From assembly GCA_039105265.1 (NCBI GenBank), contig JAPFFF010000009.1, positions 620,001 through 684,000 on the forward strand: a DNA stretch of 64,000 bases, written 5' to 3'. Of this stretch, positions 52,756-62,771 are shown piece after piece. The notes beneath the pieces are model-generated. The model was not told the DNA's origin. It did not search any database and worked only from the letters and a program-made list of their open reading frames with translations. Each line of letters starts with the position of its first letter. Within the stretch, counting starts at the first letter, position 1. The position numbers were made by a program, and so were the translations under genes. The stretch comes from Tritrichomonas musculus. Lineage: Eukaryota > Parabasalia > Tritrichomonadida > Tritrichomonadidae.

Positions 52756-54717
52756 AGGTGCGAGAACTAAATATACAAAAATAACCGTTTTTTAATTTTT
52801 CAAATATCTCATAATATTTTAAATATTTTATACTATTTAAAATAAATATAATATATCTTTATTTTATAATAATTAAAAAATAATATTTTATTTCTTGAGC
52901 CTCATTATAGATACTGAAAAATGCATATCTATTTTGGGTAACAAAAAACTAAATAATTCAATAAATAATTGTTATTTTTGTTTGATAGATGCTTATTAAT
53001 GTTTTTAATTATATCAGAAATCTTTATAAATGATAAAATTAAGATTTTATATTAATTTAGCTGAGATATATTTAAAACACAATCAAAAAACTAATATTTT
53101 AAAAATATCTCAATTTTTTTTTGTTTCTATGGGGATAACTACTTATAATTTTACTGCATTTTTTATTTGTATTATTATATTTTTAAATGAAATGAAATGG
53201 CTCGGGAGACGCCATTTTAGTTTTTTTAAATCAAATTCAGAGAAGTAGGATTTATTTCTCTCAATTGCATTCAATTTTCAAAATTTAATAAAAAAGTATA
53301 GATATTTGATATTTCAAGTTGAAAAGAACATATAGTAATTTTACATATTATTTGATACATGATATATTATGCAAAAAAATCATTTTCATTGAGTTTTGGA
53401 TGAGTCAGTCGAAATATTAAAATCAACATATCTTTATTAAATTTTATATAAATTGGGAATGTAATGCATTATTTCGGTTTATATCAACAATATATTTCTT
53501 ATTAAGCTTGAAATTCCTCATTTAAATCTAAATTTGGCAAATAAAAAGCTTTTTTATTTTTGAAGTTCCCATGTAAAAAATGGCCCTATCATTCTCAATA
53601 AAACTTATCTATTATATTAAATGTAATATTTAATGCTTATAAACATTTTTATATACGAAACGTTAGAGCCGTTTTTAAGATACAAATGCTATTTATATAT
53701 GGCCAAAATTGTTTTTAATATTTGACTATCCATTCAATTAATTGATAAAGCTTTATTAAATATATGTTTTTATTGATTTTATTAAATTCTGAGAATTAGG
53801 ATTTATTCCTCTCAATTTAAAAAATGGACAAAAAAGTAAAGAAAAAGAGCATTTCTATTTAAGAAAACTTAATAAAATTTACAAAAACTAAATATTGCAT
53901 TGAAATATTTATGAATATATATTTATTATTGTATGAAAAGGAAATTGATGAAAAAATTATTATTAGCATATTTTGATTATTTTTTAACAAAGCATGAATT
54001 TGGTTATATTATTTCAAATAGATCGCAAATATAAATAGAATTTTCAATCAAAATCTGGATTTTATTTAAAATTCGTCGAATAAAATGGATTTAACATTTA
54101 ACAATGAATAATTAAAAAATGGCCCTATGAATTTTGGTGAAACAGTTTTATTTAAATAAATATACAATTTAATCACTATTCTACAATTTTTTTTATTATC
54201 CTTAGAGCCATTTTTGAGATATGATTATGAAAAAAATATTTGGCCAGATTTCTCAGAAATTTTCTCTCAGAAATTTTAATAAATAATGATGAAAAAGCTT
54301 TCAACTGAAGATTCATTATTATTTTTTATACAAAACTATTCAACAATTAATCACAATTTGGAAAAAGAAGGCTTCGATGATGATGAATTTGAAGAAAAAT
54401 TAAATTTTCACTATAAAATTGGGCTCAGATTATTAAAAAGATGGACTTCCGTAATAAAGTAAAATTAAAAGCTCCTAATTAATAAAAAATTAATTTTTAA
54501 TAACTAAAAATAGCATAAATAATATTATATTTATATTTTAAAAAATTGAATGGTTTATATACTAATTTATTCAAATCTAATAAATAATTAAATAATAAAT
54601 ATTTTGGCAACTACGGAGAGAAAGATCATAAAATTAAAATATGATATTTATCATTTTATAATGTATATTGTATTTCAAAATTTTGTTGTAATTTTAAAAA
54701 AGAGAGTTCTCGCACCT
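52756..54717. mobile_element. MULE-like non-autonomous transposon, 1.96 kb
   Basis: The TIRs are AGGTGCGAGAACT (52756-52768) and AGTTCTCGCACCT (54705-54717), perfect over 13 bases. The flanks CTGATAAAATAA (52744-52755) and CTGATAAAATGA (54718-54729) agree in 11 of 12 bases, a long target-site duplication as made by Mutator-like elements. No transposase is readable. Inside, a segment of roughly 0.5 kb is present twice in diverged direct copies (about 53236-53720 and 53785-54240; shared marks ATGGCCCTAT and TTAGAGCC). A 58-codon frame lies near the right end. It splits the two halves of element B. Confidence 0.8.
54286..54462 (+). CDS. Small frame inside the MULE-like insertion (58 aa)
   Basis: ATG-started, with a coding-like product MMKKLSTEDSLLFFIQNYST followed by an acidic stretch (EKEGFDDDEFEEK) and a basic end. 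It stands out from the stop-rich surroundings. It may be a captured host gene fragment; no family is recognised. Confidence 0.3.
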   Translation: MMKKLSTEDSLLFFIQNYSTINHNLEKEGFDDDEFEEKLNFHYKIGLRLLKRWTSVIK

Positions 54718-54832
54718 CTGATAAAATGAAGGTTTTAAAAATAAGTGGATAAATGTCACTTTTTTATTTTTATTTTTATTTTTCTAATTTATATTTGCTA
54801 TTTTATTTTATTATTTTTTATTTCAATCAAAA

Positions 54833-55282
54833 ATGGAAAATCAATTAAAAGTCTATGATTATATCAATTTTATTATTTCTCTAGCCGATAACCCTGAAGA
54901 TTTTAAAGACTGTAATTTTGCTATTCTTTGCGATAAATATCCTATTCAATTAAATCATAACAATTATTTAGCTAAAGTAATGTACATCTCTTTCAAAACA
55001 GATAAAACAGTATGGAGGATATATCCTGATAAGATTAAAGAATATGATATAGAACACATTGTATTAAGTACTAACACAAGAAGAAGATTAAATTATAAAA
55101 TGCAAGAATTCTTTGTTAATGGTTCAAATAAGGAACAAAATTATGAGGAATACAGTTATTACAATTATTCAATAGAATTAGCATCCAAAAAGACTAAAAC
55201 AATGATAGAGGAATTACGTAAGAAATATGAATTAAATACACCCGAACTATTTATCGGTCTCCATCAAGAGCTAGTTCTGTAA
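54833..55282 (+). CDS. Unrecognised 149-residue protein of element B
   Basis: It follows a long T-rich leader with CAATCAAAA directly before the ATG. The product is mixed alpha/beta (NFAILCDKYPIQLNHNNYLA, VWRIYPDKIKEYDIEHIVLS) with no membrane helix and no known motif. It opens a run of four plus-strand genes or frames (54.8-56.6 kb) with short spacers. Its role in the element is unknown. Confidence 0.5.
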   Translation: MENQLKVYDYINFIISLADNPEDFKDCNFAILCDKYPIQLNHNNYLAKVMYISFKTDKTVWRIYPDKIKEYDIEHIVLSTNTRRRLNYKMQEFFVNGSNKEQNYEEYSYYNYSIELASKKTKTMIEELRKKYELNTPELFIGLHQELVL

Positions 55283-55327
55283 GTCATTGGTCGGAATCTC
55301 GACTGACCAATTTTTTTTGAAAAAGAA

Positions 55328-55756
55328 ATGAATAAGTACGGAAAACCCAATTCAACAACAGTTGGAGCAGAAGGGGCAATGTTTAATGAAGGAACTAAGA
55401 CTGAGAAGACAATAGAGTTTAATCACTTTGGCATATTTTCTAATGACAATACTTACGCAGTTACGTTTAACCCAAGAATCAATAGACCACCAACAAAGTA
55501 TATGGAAAACAAACCAGTCAAACCACCAAAGAGTAATCAACATAAAACAAAACCATTACACGAACCACCTGTTAGTATTACAGATGGAGGGTATTATTTG
55601 AAGAAAGATAAAGCACCCAAAGCTCCTATTCTTCCTCCATACTTAAAGAAACCAGAGAAATTAGGAGAAATACAAGGTAGAGCGGATGAAAGAAATAAAG
55701 GAAGGATTGGATACTTTAAACCAATTAATGTTAAGCAAGCTAATATTCATTACTGA
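55328..55756 (+). CDS. Unrecognised Pro/Lys-rich protein of element B (142 aa)
   Basis: A basic, Pro-rich and probably extended protein (VKPPKSNQHKTKPLHEPPVS; KKDKAPKAPILPPYLKKPEK). It lies 45 bases after the previous gene, in the same direction. It might be a core or scaffold-type protein, but no family is recognised. Confidence 0.5.
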   Translation: MNKYGKPNSTTVGAEGAMFNEGTKTEKTIEFNHFGIFSNDNTYAVTFNPRINRPPTKYMENKPVKPPKSNQHKTKPLHEPPVSITDGGYYLKKDKAPKAPILPPYLKKPEKLGEIQGRADERNKGRIGYFKPINVKQANIHY

Positions 55757-55784
55757 TTGATTATCAACTTTTTTTCGAAAGGAA

Positions 55785-56312
55785 ATGATAAAGAAGAGAT
55801 CCAACAATGCCGGAGTTAACGCGAACGTTTCATTAGAACCTCAAGCAGCAGCTCAGTCAACAAACAATATAAATAATAATATTATTATAAACAAAAGGGA
55901 TGATGGAAAAGAAGAAATTGTTATCACTCGTAATGTTGAATTAGAAGAGAATTAAGAAGAAGAAACAAAGGATGTTAAGTACGTGATACTTGAAACGTAT
56001 GCAAAAATATTGTTGGACCAAGACAAAGCATTATTATCCAACCTAATATCAAAGAATTGTATAATTATCCCTGTTACTGCCTTATCTAATATTATTAAAA
56101 CAATTATTAAGGCGGAGGTGGTAGAAATAAGTCTTGATGAGGATGTAGGCTGTTGTGCAGGGAAAGCTAATCCAATACGTAAGATAGATTCCATTAAGAT
56201 AGTAAATGATAATGGAGAAGTATGTACTGACTTCAAAACATACTTTAATCCTCAGTACAATGAATTAGTTAACAAATATCATCTTTGTCTTAAGTATGCA
56301 GTTAATATGTAA
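55785..56312 (+). pseudogene. Short gene region of element B, one decayed or two small genes
   Basis: Two open stretches, 55785-55955 and 55983-56312, follow each other on the plus strand. The first starts with ATG and is rich in Asn and Ala (NNINNNIIINK). The second lacks its own ATG and has a mixed fold with CCAGKANPIRKIDSIKIVND. Probably broken, with about one break. No family is recognised. Confidence 0.35.
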
Positions 56313-56341
56313 TTATTATTTGTTTTTTTATTTTTATCAAA

Positions 56342-56596
56342 ATGACGAGTAAAATAGACCTAAACCAATTCAAGAAAACAGAAGTAATAAAGAAATTGTC
56401 CAAATCGAAGTCAAGTGAGAATCTGACGTCAATGGATACTCCGAAAAGAGGTAGGAAGAGTAAATATAATACCCCTGAAGAAAGACTTGAAGCCAGACGA
56501 CAACAACAAAAAGAATATAGACAAAGAAAGAAGCAAGAGTTAGAGGAATTGAAGAAAATTGCTCAAATGGTTACTGCTGAGAAGAAAGAAGCATGA
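56342..56596 (+). CDS. Small basic DNA-binding-type protein (84 aa)
   Basis: An AT-hook-like KRGRKSK at about 36-42 is followed by a strongly basic helix (PEERLEARRQQQKEYRQRKK) and a short coiled coil, resembling a bZIP-like or small viral DNA-binding protein. The start is supported by TTTTTATCAAA directly upstream. It may bind element DNA or act as a regulator. The family is not certain. Confidence 0.55.
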   Translation: MTSKIDLNQFKKTEVIKKLSKSKSSENLTSMDTPKRGRKSKYNTPEERLEARRQQQKEYRQRKKQELEELKKIAQMVTAEKKEA

Positions 56597-56609
56597 AAAC
56601 AAAAAACCT

Positions 56610-56763
56610 TCATCTTATTTTTGGTTTGGGTGAACAGGTGAACTGTCACCACATTTTTGTCACCTTCACAGTCATCTGATAAACAAAAATATAAGATGAT
56701 TTTTTAGTATTTTTGATCATTAGGTGAAGAGGTGAATTGTCACCACATTTTTGTCACCTTCAC
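56610..56763. repeat. Left arm (and a second direct copy) of the repeat bounding the 350-residue gene
   Basis: 56610-56665 pairs in inverted orientation with 57855-57911, sharing TTATTTTTGGTTTGGGTGAA and AGGTGAA(C/T)TGTCACC. A further direct copy of the inner half (AGGTGAATTGTCACCACATT) is at 56722-56763 and overlaps the end of the gene. Confidence 0.85.
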
Positions 56764-57812
56764 ACTCTATTCACATATTGTGTCCTATGAACGTTTGTTA
56801 TCTTCCATTTGCCTGTCTGTTCGAGTCTATCGGTTAATTCAGCAAAGGTTAATTTTTGTCCAAACTCTTTGGCATATCTCTGCTGAACATCCTTTAACAA
56901 TAATCTATCAATGCTTGGATAATTGTTCTGCATAAACTTGGCTAAATCGTAATCAGACTCATCAAACTGCCTATCGATTTCTTCCTGTTCAGCTCTCATA
57001 CGTTGAACTTCACGCAAAGTATATTCATATAATCTCTGTTTGGCCTCACACTTGCTGCAACGTTTATTGGAACTTGAATTGATATTAAATATTTTAGTAT
57101 TAATCCTCGTAATACAGCATCTAAGCTTCAATAAGGTACTGTAATCAATATGAAATTCATTAACCTTACTTCTTAAGCTATCATGATTATTATTGTTTTC
57201 CATATCATACCAGTAATAACAGAATACATCATATATACAGTTAGCGTATCTTTCAATAAACTCTTTATATTTCTCAAAGTCTTCACTCTCCAAAAGTTCA
57301 CTTGTACTCATCACTACTTTATCGCACTTCTCATTCATAGCATTGTGGTCACAATAATAACCAACAAACTGTACATTCATTTTACGTAGAAACTTCTTAA
57401 GTTCTGCACTATCTGTCTTTAATACTTCTATTTCATTAAATATTGGTTCAAATGGTTTTGTCTGTGATATTGGCATTATCTTTGGAAGACTTGAAATCAT
57501 AGTGAAAACGTCTTTGATATATTTATTGTTGTGCTCAAACTTAACATCATTGGCATCAGGATTATAGTTATTGGTTAGCAAATCCCTCATAATCATTCTC
57601 TTTGTGTTTAATTCCTTCTCACAACTAACTTCCACAAGAGGCTTAATAGGGTTTCCATGAATATCATAATACTTGTCAACTTTCCCATTTACATCAGATA
57701 TTGGTTTAGGTATTAGGTCAACAAGATATTCATTAACATTGAAGTCTCTCGCGTTCTCCGAGTGTCGAACGAGGCAGGAGGGTTCAGCTTGTGTATTTGT
57801 TTGCGCTATCAT
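56760..57812 (-). CDS. Unrecognised 350-residue protein in an inverted-repeat-bounded cassette
   Basis: The N-terminal half is mixed and Asn-rich. A CSKCEAKQRLYEYT segment near residue 252 might be half of a metal site. The C-terminal 70 residues (FMQNNYPSIDRLLLKDVQQR, then LTFAELTDRLEQTGKWKITN) look like a winged-helix domain of the type found at the end of viral replication proteins. The gene is read against its left neighbours and is enclosed by inverted repeats on both sides, so it may be an inserted cassette. A replication or regulatory role is inference. Confidence 0.5.
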   Translation of the reverse strand: MIAQTNTQAEPSCLVRHSENARDFNVNEYLVDLIPKPISDVNGKVDKYYDIHGNPIKPLVEVSCEKELNTKRMIMRDLLTNNYNPDANDVKFEHNNKYIKDVFTMISSLPKIMPISQTKPFEPIFNEIEVLKTDSAELKKFLRKMNVQFVGYYCDHNAMNEKCDKVVMSTSELLESEDFEKYKEFIERYANCIYDVFCYYWYDMENNNNHDSLRSKVNEFHIDYSTLLKLRCCITRINTKIFNINSSSNKRCSKCEAKQRLYEYTLREVQRMRAEQEEIDRQFDESDYDLAKFMQNNYPSIDRLLLKDVQQRYAKEFGQKLTFAELTDRLEQTGKWKITNVHRTQYVNRV

Positions 57813-57854
57813 TAGGTTTATGTAAGTGGAAGATAAAAATTAACTAAAAAAATA

Positions 57855-57911
57855 AAGGTGACAAAAAATAGGTGACAATTCACCTCTTCACCCAAACCAA
57901 AAATAAGGCGA
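57855..57911. repeat. Right arm of the repeat bounding the 350-residue gene
   Basis: Inverted partner of 56610-56665, lying between the start of the 350-residue gene and the end of HNH gene 3. The blocks GGTGACAAT and CACCCAAACC are shared. Confidence 0.85.
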
Positions 57912-57918
57912 TGATTTT

Positions 57919-58482
57919 TTAGATATCATAACGTTTACGGAATTGTTTTATACTTATTTTTCTTAGCTTACCATTTACATCTTTCATAAATACACACTCA
58001 GATCCTCTATCATTATTTATATGCAATCTTCTATACATGTCGTCATGAGTTTTCAAATAAAACTGTTCATCAACTAAGTTAAAGTAATAATTATGAAATT
58101 CATGTTCACCATATCTTGTAATTTCAAAAGATTCATCTTCATCAAGTTTATCAATGAATGTGTACTCAATACCACCTTGCTTAGACTTGTTCATACAGTT
58201 TTCCTGATTTGTAATCCACCTTAAGTTCTCTATTCTATAATCAGCTCTATTATGATTAATATGGTCCACTTGAGGTAAGTTATCAGGGTTTGGTATAAAC
58301 TGTTGTGCTATAATCCTGTGCTTCTTAAAATGTTTTCCATTTAATTTTATAACAGCATAACCTTTTCTATCAAACCACTCACTAATTTCATATCCATCTC
58401 TTTTTCTCCTAATTGTGAATGGATATTTATCTAATATTTCATAATCCATGAAATCTTTTAGGGCGATATATTTAGCTTCCAT
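57919..58482 (-). CDS. HNH endonuclease 3 of element B (187 aa)
   Basis: Same family as the genes at 47173 and 51429: EILDKYPFTIRRKRDGYEIS, KHRIIAQQFIPNPDNLPQVD and HINHNRADYRIENLRW. It is read on the minus strand in line with PolB, 11 bases after the PolB end. With three paralogues in one element, each at a gene boundary, this looks like a local expansion of free-standing homing endonucleases. Confidence 0.9.
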   Translation of the reverse strand: MEAKYIALKDFMDYEILDKYPFTIRRKRDGYEISEWFDRKGYAVIKLNGKHFKKHRIIAQQFIPNPDNLPQVDHINHNRADYRIENLRWITNQENCMNKSKQGGIEYTFIDKLDEDESFEITRYGEHEFHNYYFNLVDEQFYLKTHDDMYRRLHINNDRGSECVFMKDVNGKLRKISIKQFRKRYDI

Positions 58483-58493
58483 GTATACTAAAA

Positions 58494-61400
58494 TTAAAAT
58501 TTCATCTTTCTTTCAAAAACCGGAATATTAATTTGTTGATAAGAACTACTCTTTCTGAAGCAATTAGCACCATCAAGGAGGTTAAATGTAATTTCTTCTC
58601 CGTGATACATCCTTTCATATAACTCCTCTACTGTAATATTCATTCGTTTACACTTGTTTAATATGCATTGCTTTGGTACTCCACGCATACGGATGTGATA
58701 GCCTTCATTGCCTTTTTCATCAACTAGGATATCTAAGTAACTTTTCTTTCCTAATGCTATTAATTTCCTGGAATGAACACTACCGACAGCACCATTAAAC
58801 GAATCAAAGTCACAATGAAACTGTGTCATCTTCTTACCAATCAACTCCTTCCCATATTTTTTCTTGAACACCTCAGCTATCCTTGGTACATCTATTTCTC
58901 TAACGTGTACGCTATCTGTATCAGTATAGTAGATGTCTATTCCATTTTGCTCAGCAGTACTCATTACCCTATTCATAAGATGTTTGCTCCATGACAAGAC
59001 ACTAGCACCAAAATGAGGTAAATTAAAATGACTGTTTATTGGTTTAACCTTCTTAACATATACATTATCAATTGACTTGTTCTCTATCACCTCTGTTATG
59101 TAATTATAGTTCTTCCATATATATTTAATGGCTTTATCTTTTGGTATGCATTTAGTTTCAGTTGTTGTTGCCTTTAGGATAGATTTTCCGTAAATGGAAT
59201 TAAGAAGTAGTTTAATGGTTTGCTGTAAAGGATTGTTAGCATCTTGGTATCTCCTTCTTAGATTGAACAATTTCTCTATAAATACATTAATCTTGTTATT
59301 GAATCCTTTGTCAAAGTAATATCCTCTAATAAACTCATAATCGAAATCATAAAACTCCATCAAGTCCATAAAAGCTCTCTTGTCTATGTAATAATTGTTG
59401 ATAGGATTGTTGTTAAATATTTTTGACCCTTGATCATTCCTACTAAATATTTGACCAAATTTATATGGTTTATCAGCCTTGCACTTGATCTTCTTGATAT
59501 TGATTTCAATGAAGAACTGATCAAAATCTAATAATTCCTTTGTAAACATATCCGATGGGCCCGCACGATTAGTACCTGAGGCCTCCAGGCGAATTACTTC
59601 TGGCACTCCTTTAGGTACACCAGACATAATACTCATTGCACTAGGATATAAACTGACTGCATCAAAATCTTGTATCCTTTCCTCTATATATTGCTTTTCA
59701 TTATTAGCTGTCATTGTTCTACCTCCACTAACGCATCTCTGAATGAAGTTTTGTGGTTTACCACTAAGTTGATAACACCCATCAAAGCAACCAAATTTAT
59801 ATGCATAATAGTAGCCAATAGAGCTAATGGATATAAAGTTATGGACATCAAGCATCTTTGTCTTCGTCTGCTTAAATACTTCTACCAGATCTCTATTAAA
59901 TTTCTCTACTCCCTTCATCAATACTATACAATCCAGTTTGCAATAATAGATAGCATACTTCATAATATCAATAGCCAAATTTTCATATGCACCACAAGCT
60001 TTTGCATTATCTATTAATTGCTTCCAGTCTTGTTTTATCTGTGTCAATGGTTTTTTGTCTTGGTTCTCTAAGTAATACTGTAGTTGAAATTCAAGCGCAG
60101 AGACAGTTTTCCTATTTATGTTCCTTTCAGTATATATTTTATATGCCATTACCTCTTTATGAACTGGTAACTGAAACATCTTACCAAATGAAGCTAATGC
60201 AGCAGGGATGATAGAGTAGCTATTGCGGAAAGTTAATCTCTTGTTAGGTTTATACTTTGTCATGACTATTTGCAGAATCGTTCCACTTCTCTCTGTTATT
60301 TGTACATCCCATCAAGGAGTATTTATAAAGAAACAAGCATCATATTTAAGGTTATGGAAGTAAATGAGAGAATTGTTCTCCAATGACTTTAGTAATCTGT
60401 CAGCAATATTGGTTCCATCAAATATCATTTTATGAATTAACTCTTTGGTCCTGTACACAGTAATATTTAGATAAGGCATATGAGGTGAAACAGTGGTATT
60501 AGTTTCAAAATCAGAATAATAAATCCTACTCCACTCTCTCTCCTTTTTCGTCTCTGATGAATCTATTAGTTTACAGCACAATTCAGGATCATATTCAAGG
60601 TCCGTATAATCCGCTAAGTGAGAGTTGTATTCATTCGTTGCTAAGATATTCATTTCACAGGACTTGATTTCTCTGAACTTTCCTTCTTTAAATAGCTTGC
60701 GAAATATTGCCATAGGTTTAACACCATTTAGGGGTTTATATATCATGTAATGGTTCTTGTACAGTAATAAGTCAACAATTCGGTCAAACTCTTTGGCCCA
60801 TGGTCTCTTTCTTGTATCTATTTTTATTTGTAGTTGGCTTCTTTCATCATATTTCTCATCAATCCTTCTTACAACAAAATGGCATTTAAACTGCTTGGCT
60901 ATATCGTATATCAAATTATTGGGGATTAACCTAGTCTTGACCATAAAGCGTAAATAATTAATTTCCTCATCAGTGAATACTCCAGACTGAATGCAAGCAT
61001 ATACCAAACAATTGTCTTTATAGTTCTTCTTATCAACTGTCTTGAATATTTGGTACTGTGATAAGTCTAAATCAGAAAGATTAATATAAGGGAAGAATCC
61101 GCCTTCTGGATTATTGCGATAATCTTCGTCGACTTCAACTTCTTCTTCATACAACTTACCTTTATTATCTTCTTTATTAATAGTGAATGATGTTTGCTTG
61201 CCTCTCTTTCTATTTTTAATGAAGAGCAACTGGTATTTTGCAGGGATGAATACATTACCAACCCAAGGATTATTGTCTGAACAGTCATCATTCAAGTCTA
61301 TTGTCCCTGATATATGTCCTATTGTTGAATCTAATCTTCGTGCCTTAGAAAGTGTAAACCATTTGTATTCCTCACCACCTAATGATTCGCTTTTTACTAC

Positions 61401-61646
61401 TATATTCTTCTTATTCTCTTTGTGTAATTGTCTTAATGTTTCAGTGAAAGCGAGTCTCTTATCTTCATCATCACCTATATCTATGTCAAATGATATTTCT
61501 TTCTTAGCCTTGGTCATGAATTCTTTCAAATATTTCTTGAACTTTCGTTTGTCTCTTACGTCTTTCACCCTTTGCTTATACTCTTTTCTTGCTTCCGTTC
61601 TTGCAGTCGAATAGAGGTCAACTGATATATCAAAGAGGTATGTCAT
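58494..61646 (-). pseudogene. Protein-primed family B DNA polymerase of element B, broken
   Basis: Homologous along its length to the polymerase of element A. The exonuclease motifs (YSDFETN, HNLKYD, YCKLDC) and polymerase motifs (DFDAVSLYPS, LLLNSIYGKS, YTDTDSV) are all represented in order. It is broken, with about one break. Its 5' end shows the probable full N terminus (MTYLFDISVDLYSTARTEAR). It is read opposite to the fibre-like gene, whereas in element A both are read the same way. Sequence distance from A shows it belongs to another Polinton family. Confidence 0.9.
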
Positions 61647-61701
61647 TTAAGTGTAAATAAGAAATAAAAAAATATCACGCTAAATATTTATTAACCCTAA
61701 A

Positions 61702-62025
61702 ATGGTAGAATACATATATTTGATTCGTGAAAGGGAATTTTCTTATTCTAATCAACCTGTATACAAAATTGGTAGAACAAATAAGATTGCAACAAGAATG
61801 GGACAATATCCAAAAGACAGCGAAGTATATATAATTGAAGCAGTAAGTGATTCAGTAAAAGTGGAAAAAGAATTAATAACAATATTTGAAGAAAATTATA
61901 CGAGAGCAACGACAAGAGATGGAACAGCATTTATAGGAAACGAGTACTTTGTTGGGAATGTGAATGAAATGATATATATTATTCGGACTTATATCCAATA
62001 TCATTGTCCCAGAGCTATCATTTAG
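61702..62025 (+). CDS. T5orf172 / GIY-YIG-like protein (107 aa)
   Basis: YIYLIRERE near the start, VYKIGRTN near residue 20, then R..QYPKDSEV and a conserved Glu in VEKELITIFEE, with NEYFVGN near the end, follow the T5orf172 (GIY-YIG superfamily) layout seen in phages and large DNA viruses. It could be a nuclease or DNA-binding accessory. It is divergent from PolB across 55 bases and overlaps the end of the convergent minor structural gene by 8 bases. It has no counterpart between PolB and the structural gene in element A. Confidence 0.75.
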   Translation: MVEYIYLIREREFSYSNQPVYKIGRTNKIATRMGQYPKDSEVYIIEAVSDSVKVEKELITIFEENYTRATTRDGTAFIGNEYFVGNVNEMIYIIRTYIQYHCPRAII

Positions 62026-62752
62026 TAAGGATGTCATATATATCAGCCTCTTGGCTTGGTTTTATTTTTAAGGTAATGAAGAGAGGAGATTTTAATATTA
62101 CTGGTTGAAACATGAAATCAACTAATCTCATTTCCAAATATTTTAATGAATCCGTATTAACTTTTATTTTTATTGGCTTAGTCATGTCATAGTTAACTAT
62201 CATTGCCTCTTGATCCATTATCATTGTGTCAATGTTTGCAAGGATACTTGGGGTATATTCTTGGTCTCCAATTGATGAATGAGTTGCTACCCCCTGTAAT
62301 GAAACTAAATACAACTTATTGGCAAAATCAAGTATAGGTAGATCAGGTACCTCGCACTCAACTCCATTTGGAAATATATGCCCTGGTTTAGTATTGAACA
62401 AACCAGTAATCAATTTCGCTCTATGACTACCTTCCTTGAAAGTTACATTTTGGACTGGTTTTAGTGAAATGGTTCTATTATTGATATTCTTGAACTCGAT
62501 TACAGTCTGATTTGCATTTAGGCATTTGACTAAGTAGCTAAAGGAGTAAGCATACATTTCATCAAATTCTATTTTTACTTCTCCGAGTGATGACTCAAAT
62601 ATTAAATAATCATCATCCGTTGTCATTAATATGTTTGCCTTGGTGTTAATAGATGAAACATAATACTTCACGTATGGGCATTTCCATGGTATATCAATAT
62701 TAAGTCTTACAGTATTGTAATTACCTGGTTGGCTCTGAACCGAATACAACAT
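62018..62752 (-). CDS. Minor structural (capsid-like) protein of element B (244 aa)
   Basis: Homologue of the broken gene at 3255-3970 in element A; here it looks whole. It is beta-rich (YNTVRLNIDIPWKCPYVKYY, LYLVSLQGVATHSS, PLFITLKIKPS) with no membrane helix. It always sits beside the fibre-like gene, divergent from it; here only 19 bases separate the two start codons. A penton or minor capsid protein is the best guess from size, strand pattern and context, but no motif proves it. Confidence 0.6.
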   Translation of the reverse strand: MLYSVQSQPGNYNTVRLNIDIPWKCPYVKYYVSSINTKANILMTTDDDYLIFESSLGEVKIEFDEMYAYSFSYLVKCLNANQTVIEFKNINNRTISLKPVQNVTFKEGSHRAKLITGLFNTKPGHIFPNGVECEVPDLPILDFANKLYLVSLQGVATHSSIGDQEYTPSILANIDTMIMDQEAMIVNYDMTKPIKIKVNTDSLKYLEMRLVDFMFQPVILKSPLFITLKIKPSQEADIYDILTK

Positions 62753-62771
62753 AATTTATTTTCAAAGAAAA

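Noticed and set aside
53030-53248. 72-codon frame in the MULE-like insertion
   Set aside because: AT-driven Phe/Ile-rich sequence without a recognisable domain; lies within duplicated non-coding DNA.
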